From Mytilinidion resinicola (taxonomy: Eukaryota; Ascomycota; Dothideomycetes; Mytilinidiales; Mytilinidiaceae): a stretch of 64,000 nt of DNA. Positions 58,101-64,000 of this stretch are shown here, in pieces. The stretch covers positions 1,124,654 to 1,188,653 of the forward strand of contig NW_022985444.1 of NCBI RefSeq assembly GCF_010093595.1. The letters run 5' to 3'. Numbering within the stretch: the stretch's first letter is position 1; the number at the start of each line of letters is the position of its first letter. The translations under genes and the position numbers were made by a program. The notes under the pieces are model-generated. The model was given only the letters and a program-made list of their open reading frames with translations. It did no database searches and was not told where the DNA came from.

Positions 58101-60408
58101 TCATTTCTCCGAGAAGCGCCATCAAAACGGAGGTCTTTCCGGATCCAGTAGGCCCCACGATGACATTCAACTCCCCGACGCGGAATTTAACGTTCAAGTC
58201 CATCAGTTTGAAGGCGTCCTGGGCGCCCTGGTTCTCCATATCCTTCCCTCCCCAGCTGAAAGTGCCATCCTCAAATCCAATGACTGGTTGGTCATGGTCA
58301 TCCTTCTCCTCATTTTTGAGTTGCACATATTTGTCCGTTTCAGGCTCACTCAAGTACTCTTCGATACGGTCGACTGACACTTTCGACTCTAAAACATGGG
58401 CAAGCATATCTGCCAGCTGGTCCAATGGAATTCTCAGGATTTGGAATAGTGACAAAGCCGTGAATGCAACTGATGGAACGAGGTCTTTCTTTTCAATCAT
58501 CGTGAAAACCATGAACGACAAGAATGTAATGAGTACTGGTGCCCCTGACCACACTGTAGCAGCCAATGCCCAGAGAATATACCGTTGACGCAGGTATTTC
58601 AGTTCGATAGTGCGCTTCTCATTGACTAAGCCCATGTATCGTTGCTCCCACGCAAAGTACTTAATGATTCGGATGTTGGTCAAAACTTCGTTAGTCGTGT
58701 GGATTCTGGCATCAGTCGCAGCGGAGATAAGTTTCTGCATCTTCGAGAACTGTCTTGAGATCCAGATGTTGACAGGTAGAAGTAGCGCCATTGTACTTAT
58801 TCCAGCGATTGAGCTGTATCCAAGAATACGATAGAGCAGAACAATAGCCACGACGAGTTGCACTGGAGTATTTGCCCATAGGAAATGAAGGTAGGCACAG
58901 ATTTCACTGACTTTAAAGGCATCCACTGCCATAAGGTTGATGATGGCACCGGTGGTGACTTGCGAGTCGGACTTTTCTTCGTCAGGCTGTTGGGATTTGA
59001 CATCTTCCGTAGTCTTCTTCTTCCGCCTGCCAAACGTCATCATTCGTTTTAGGGCCTTGGGCCTAGCGGTTTTCTCTTTCTTTTTCTCCTGTCCAAGAAT
59101 CTTGTCGGCACCTGCAGCAGCTCTTCGCTTCAGAGCCTTCGCATATATTTCTCCGATAATTACAGCCCGAATTCTGATGCAGATCTTGCGCCCCAACCAA
59201 AGCGCTTGGCCATCAGCCAAAGCTGAAGCGCACCCAGAAACGAAAAGCAAAATGACGTAGAACCAGGCAGCGTTCCGAGGGGTATTTTCCGGCTTCTCCA
59301 TGTACTCCAGAATAGCCTTCAGAAGCAGCGTCGGCGCAAATGTCAGAAAGCCACCGATAGCGGCCCAACCTGCCTGGATGATAAGACCTCGCTTGAAGTA
59401 TTTGACTAGGTGGTACGCAAGGATTGACGTCTTTTTGACTTGTCGGTATTCTGCGAGTAGCGATGCAGCCTTGTCCTTTGGAGGGAGATTCCAGACGTCG
59501 GCCAGTTCGTACGTTTTCTTATATCCCACCCAGACAATGGAGTCCACCCATGCAAACGTTGCCAACGATAGCACGCTCGCCCTGGGTTCCTGCGCAGGCT
59601 TGATATCCCCTTCATATTCTAATTCCACGGCCTTGTTTCCCTTTCTCGATGTCAAGGCGATGAAGAACAGCAAAGTCGTCAATGCAAAGTCGGCAAATGC
59701 GAGATGTTGTGAGAGGGTCGAGCGGGGGTGTATGATGGCGGAGCGGAATATTAATACTGTGAAAATCCATTGGAAGCCGTAGATAAAAGCCGTATGATAC
59801 CAAAGCCGAGGGAATGAAAATCGACTAGAGCTGGAGAATAGCAGGCGCAATGAAGCAAGCACAGAAACGTATGTCCATACAGCAACGCTAGAGATGGCCG
59901 AAACCCTCCCCTTATGTCCCCAGGTTCCAGTCACCAGGACCGCAACATGGACTCCCAGTTCTGCAAGTACTGTCAACTCTTCAAGAACAACCACGAATAC
60001 CTCCCCCCTTGGCTTGTCAACCTTCACGATGGATCGTGCTGTTCGACTGATGGTTGGATGGAGGCCGAGAGGCTCGTTGCGCTCGATTTCGCTGTCCGTA
60101 TCGGTGTCTTCATCGGATTCGGGGTGGACTCCGTAGGTAGCAGGAGCAGGTATATCCCAGGCATTGTACTGATTCTGGATCTTTTCATAGGCCAAGTGCC
60201 TGGATTGTTTGGTCACTTGGTATACTTGTAAGGAGAGGTAAAGGACGGATATTCCAATTACGAGGAGCGGAAACAAGGCTTGGAGATAGCTATAAAGGTG
60301 CACCGTATCAGCATTGGGGCACTATTGGTGACAGCGCACATACTCTTGCTCAAAACACCTCGAGAAGTCATCGGATTCCCAGGTCGGGCCTTTGCAATGG
60401 GCGAACAT
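55110..60408 (-). CDS. ABCC (MRP)-type full ABC transporter, Ybt1/Vmr1-like
   Basis: An ATP-driven exporter, probably of the vacuolar membrane, for organic anions or glutathione/bile-type conjugates. Three exons (60408-60344, 60289-55926, 55876-55110) give 1731 aa. The first exon is 65 nt, begins with the first ATG after an in-frame stop (MFAHCKGPTWESDDFSRCFE), and splices by a canonical GTATGT/CTGAT/TATAG intron. About five N-terminal membrane spans (TMD0) are followed by TMD1. NBD1 has GPTGSGKTS (about 738), LSGGQKQR (about 845) and LLDDVLSAVD, with Asp in place of the catalytic Glu, as in many ABCC proteins. TMD2 contains an extracellular Ser/Thr/Gln stretch. NBD2 has GRTGAGKSS (about 1431), LSQGQRQ (about 1612) and LLMDEATASID. 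A Ser/Thr/Pro-rich insertion of about 85 residues separates the D(PTLFTGT) block from the NBD2 signature. Substrate unknown. Confidence 0.93.
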
Positions 60409-61739
60409 GGCCACCAGCAAGAGCTCTTATTCAGCGGGGCAGAAGATCTCTGAAGCTGGTGTTTTCGCAATTGGTCATAAACTCGGCGGGGATGGCATTA
60501 GAGAAATAATCAATGTGCCGGAGGAAATGCGGCCAAAGCTGCGACTGGGGGGGCGCGTGTAGATGCAGCGGGAGAGGAAGTGTGGTGTTTGCGCTCGAGC
60601 GAAGAGGCCGTCGTTTTGCTGGGCAAGAACCGTGACGTCTTTCCCGTCCAGAGCTAGCCGTTGCCGAGGGATTGGGCGTTCTGTCTCAAGCACTCAAACG
60701 TTATTCAGACCTCGAGGGATGCAGCACTGCGCCGTAATTCACCGTAATCAGCTCTCGATGTCCAGCAAAGCCTAAGGCTGAGGATTATGAGCTGCTCACG
60801 TGCAGAAACCTCGTCCGGATGTCTGCCGCGTTCGTAACGAAATCCACGCGCTGTGGCTGTCACACGGTACACTAAGGAGCAGTCAATGGTCACACAACGC
60901 CCTTCTCAACGGCGACCAGCAGTTTATGGACTTCTCCCTGAGTCACTAGAGTTGAGGTGCGGGCACTAGGACTACACATCCGCAGACTTCGTATCGCCAT
61001 CTCTCACCCCGGCAGGCACTGCGAGCCGAGCGGCACACCGCTTTCTGAGTCATGTGGCGCATGCCATTCATGTATTGTAGCGGAGTCGTTCCCGCGCAGA
61101 GCTAACTACATACTGGTGCGAACCGTTTCTACCTTTGTATACGGCTTCCAGGACAGTCTGATCGACGGTAGCGTAGGCTGACTTGTTGCGGGCACTCAAG
61201 CTATCACGAACCAAATTGAAGGCCCACAGAACTCCTGAAGGACTTTGGAACTTTTGCGATGTGATCGGATGTACCCCATGGGAGACCCTGGAGCGATATT
61301 CGTAAAGAGTTAGACGGACGCATGCAGACTTGGAGGTTGCATTGCTATCAGTATCCACTCACCTTGTCCGCATTGGGTTAGCTTGGTTCTCGAGGCCCCG
61401 GCGTCGTTCTCGCGGGAATTGACGAATCATCTGGGATGTTTGATGTGCTTTTCACGAGGAGCTGCCCGATTTTCACGGAGAACCTATTCTGTAGAAATAT
61501 ATATACCATCATCATAAAACTCTCTACTGGCAAGGAGCAGGTAAAGCCGCCCCAATTTTCACCGGTCAGATGGGGCGTTCAACGGCGCAGAGCCACCATA
61601 TGTGTAGTGCTGATCACAGCCGCACTCGACCCGAACCCGTCGGGTCAGAAAAGGAAGGACACGGACTTTCGACCAATGAGTATGCATTGCTGCTATTTAC
61701 ATGACCAGATGTCAGCTATCCAGCTCCAACGTTTGCTGC
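60409..61739. other. Intergenic, no supported gene
   Basis: A 1.3-kb stretch upstream of the ABC transporter and downstream of NDUFA12. A 96-codon minus-strand frame (61358-61068) is unremarkable. A GACCCGAACCCGTCGGGTC imperfect palindrome lies near 61628-61646. Nothing else is recognised. Confidence 0.4.
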
Positions 61740-62541
61740 CTATTGCCGCGCCTTCGCAACCGGCGTCCACCCAGAGTACTTGGGCTTGACTCTGTAGAGG
61801 TTAGTTATGTGTCATAGTATCGTCCGCTCGAGTCACATACGTGCTGTACGGCTTGTATCCCGAGCGACTCCCTGTCAACGTAGGCCGGTGCTCCTTGGGT
61901 TCCCAGTCGCGAACTAGACGTTGCAGAATTGGATCTTCGGTTGGGGGTTTGTCGACCATGTAGGACATCCAGGCGTGCCTGAGAGCGTTGTTAGACAAAG
62001 CAGGATGACTATCGGCGTAGTGAAGCTATCTATACCATCCCGGTTCGATTTGTGACCTTAAGAATACCGGGTTAGCCTTTGCCGTTCTGTTGTTCCAGTA
62101 CTTGACACTCACGGGTCGTATTCCTTGTCCTTGTAGTCCACCCATCGGGTTCTCACTGCATCCGACAGTCAATTGAGGTTCTCCGTATGGTGCTCGATAT
62201 ACTGACAGGGAAGTTCCTGCTCCAAGTTCTCGAAGTACTTGTTGCCGTAGCGGTCCTTGGCAATGAAGGTTCCAGCTTTCGTGTCGCCTGGGACTGGGTC
62301 AGCCATTCTGCCCATCCAACCCAATGATGCATATATCACCCACCGATGTTCTAAATGTCCGCGAAGGTCTGCTTAGTGCCATTGTTCCTAATGATCGTGG
62401 ACGGAGGGGTAGGTACCTGAAGCTGGTGGGCATAATCCTGAAATATGTGTCAGTGATAGGATGTCAGGTAGTTAATTGGGGAATATATACCTTGATGCCA
62501 ACTTTGCGGAGGTTCCGCAACGTCCTCAGTAGGGTAGACAT
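61740..62541 (-). CDS. Mitochondrial complex I accessory subunit NDUFA12 (B17.2-like)
   Basis: An accessory subunit of NADH:ubiquinone oxidoreductase on the matrix side of the inner membrane. Eight exons fit: 62541-62491, 62437-62417 (21 nt), 62350-62344 (7 nt), 62287-62207, 62155-62113, 62056-62036 (21 nt), 61978-61841 and 61791-61740, for 137 aa. The spliced product has the family blocks in order: MSTLLRTLRNLRKVGIK, DYAHQLQNIGDTKAGTFIAK, DRYGNKYFENLEQELPL, RTRWVDYKDKEYDPSQIEPG, WHAWMSYMVDKPPTEDPILQ, EHRPTLTGSRSGYKPYST and KPKYSGWTPVAKARQ. Each junction uses GT-AG sites, and phases close exactly. The 7-nt exon AACATCG supplies N-I and the first base of G. It shares a 170-bp divergent promoter with PGS1. 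Confidence 0.93.
62344..62350 (-). other. 7-nt micro-exon of NDUFA12
   Basis: AACATCG on the minus strand, between acceptor ATTTAG and donor GTGGGT, is required to connect DYAHQLQ to GDTKAGT with the conserved N-I-G. Skipping it would remove two residues and shift the frame by one base. Confidence 0.8.
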
Positions 62542-62711
62542 GGCTTGACGTTGCTCTAGATGTCGGCGTGAAGCTCTTACGATGTTGTCCGTAATGCCAA
62601 GGATTCACTAGCGCTGTCGAAACGGGACTAGCTCGCCTCCCTGCCAAAACAAATGGATCCATCCCGTCTCATGAAGAACCTATGCAGAACACATGCAATT
62701 GATTCTGAAGA
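62542..62711. promoter_or_regulatory. Compact bidirectional promoter, NDUFA12 / PGS1
   Basis: Only 170 bp separate the two ATGs of divergently transcribed genes that both encode mitochondrial proteins. There is no TATA box at either side that I can defend. Coordinate expression is an inference from geometry. Confidence 0.6.
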
Positions 62712-64000
62712 ATGATAGTTCGAAGCATTACAAGATACTCTCGCCCTAGGAGCTTGCTTGCTCTTGTGTATCGGAGGCCGGGTCGAGGAGTAACGACGAG
62801 AAAATTCTCAGCATCAAGCGCCCCTTCGATGGCAGCACCAACTCCCCAGTCCAATTCGTCCTTACTAGGAGCTATTACAACAGAACTAGACAAAATATCA
62901 CCTAGGTTTGAGATTAAACAGTCTCAAATGGAGATTTTGAAGTCTCCGACTGAATTCTACGAAACTCTCAAAGTCAGTCCCGTTTCATCTACAACATATC
63001 AAACCCCTATAGTCCTGAAAGAACATGTTTCCATAAAGTCAGCGGTTCATTTCCGTGATGAAACAGCTCGTGTTTTCAATTCGTTCGTAGAGATGATTCG
63101 AACTTTTCGCTACCTTTATACGGTTCCATGAAAAACTCATGCCAGGTCATCGTTCGCTGAGTTTGAATTCTTAAGGATCTAACGTATCATACCAGGCCAA
63201 AATTCTGAAAGCACGACGAAGGATATACCTCTCCACACTTTACATTGGAAAGACTGAGCATGAGCTTGTATGATCTCCCCTTCATTCATCGCTGCTTCGA
63301 CTGATGAACTCAGATCTCCACAATACGCGAAGCTCTCATCAAAAATCCCGACCTTCAAGTCTCGTTCCTAACGGATGCTCTACGTGGTACTCGAGAAACA
63401 CCACTGCCGTCATGTGCCTCTCTCCTCGTACCCCTTGTGGCTGAATTTGGCCCCAAGAGAGTGGAGATCCGGATGTTCCACACTCCCAATCTCACTGGTG
63501 TGCGGAAGCAGGTTATACCTCGTCGAATCAACGAAGGCTGGGGTCTTCAGCATATGAAACTCTACGGCGTTGATGACGAACTGATCATGTCTGGGTGCGC
63601 GCTTCCATTTCAAATACTCTTTTACCGTTAAATCAACCGCGTACTGATCCCACTCCAGAGCCAACCTCTCAGACGACTACTTCACCAACCGCCAAGACCG
63701 CTACCACGTCTTCTCCTCTGCAGAAATAACCTCCTACTTCTCCAAAATCCACTCCACCGTCTGCAGTCTCAGCTACCTCATCGAACCGTCCTCAGATCCC
63801 ACAGGCTACACCATGGCCTGGCCAACAACCAACCCCTCGCCCTCCCCTCTAGACAACCCCAAAGCCTTCAAATCCGCCGCCACCACCACCCTATCCCCCC
63901 TCCTAACCCTATCAAACTCCCCATCCCTCCCCTTTCCAACATCCTCATCCCCCACATCCCCCTCCAAAACCCTAATCTACCCCCTCCTCCAACTAACCCC
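62712..64000 (+). CDS. PGS1: CDP-diacylglycerol-glycerol-3-phosphate 3-phosphatidyltransferase (partial, runs off the right end)
   Basis: The committed step of phosphatidylglycerol and cardiolipin synthesis in mitochondria: it transfers phosphatidate from CDP-diacylglycerol to glycerol-3-phosphate. Exons: 62712-62972, 63196-63267, 63314-63594, and 63659 to the window end with no stop. The N-terminus is Arg/Ser-rich with no acidic residues in the first 38 (MIVRSITRYSRPRSLLALVY), as expected for a mitochondrial presequence. The body matches Pgs1: RFEIKQSQMEILKSPTEFYE, RRRIYLSTLYIGKTEHELIS, VSFLTDALRGTRETPLPSCA, then the first HKD phospholipase-D motif HMKLYGVDD, followed by IMSGANLSDDYFTNRQDRYH. 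The first intron is long (223 nt). The second HKD motif would lie beyond the window. Confidence 0.95.

Noticed and set aside
60258..60303. ABC transporter starting at MHLYSYLQ (60303)
   Set aside because: The bases encoding MHLYS are better explained as the end of an intron; an upstream 65-nt exon with its own ATG joins in phase.

Overview
The window is nuclear DNA from a filamentous ascomycete (Pezizomycotina). The evidence is the gene density, the many 45-70 nt GT-AG introns with CTAAC/CTGAC-type branch sites, and fungal orthologues such as SNT1, CTR9, SEC8, deoxyhypusine synthase, PGS1, an NDUFA12-type complex I subunit and an ABCC pump. I cannot fix the class from sequence alone. There is one assembly gap (130 N, 45899-46028). 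I see no intact mobile element, rRNA, tRNA or CRISPR array.

Layout. 1-5766 is gene-poor: the 3' end of an unidentified gene, a small lineage-type gene (229-1159), an exon-like ORF, a coiled-coil gene broken by an in-frame stop, a remnant resembling an isochorismatase-family hydrolase, and a degenerate ~100-bp tandem repeat. 5767-23103 holds a PAF-acetylhydrolase-like lipase, a 1426-aa MATH/USP7-like protein with a lost catalytic centre plus MORN repeats and RING, deoxyhypusine synthase, and the large SANT-domain corepressor SNT1. 24957-29003 carries a DUF6604-type protein and an Ecm4-like glutathione transferase. A 2.3-kb stretch without a recognisable gene follows. 31317-39299 is a divergent pair, exocyst SEC8 and Paf1-complex CTR9. 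40441-46415 is a lineage-specific secreted-protein region: a five-copy Apple/PAN-like Cys-rich protein with an apparent frameshift, two sets of degenerate direct repeats, and a secreted precursor with tandem Cys-rich peptides next to Kex2 sites. 47179-50726 has acireductone dioxygenase and a second catalytically dead USP-like protein, of USP25/28 type. Two lineage-type hypothetical genes follow, then a 1731-aa ABCC transporter. The right end is a tight divergent pair of mitochondrial genes: NDUFA12 with eight exons, one of 7 nt, and PGS1, which runs off the window.

Functional links. No metabolic cluster is visible. Two themes recur: ubiquitin-related proteins without peptidase residues (8506-12835 and 48233-50726), and secreted repetitive Cys-rich products (40441-46415). 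Exon joins were derived by hand from reading frame, splice sites and family resemblance. Each multi-exon model quoted as complete sums to a multiple of three, but no transcript evidence was available.
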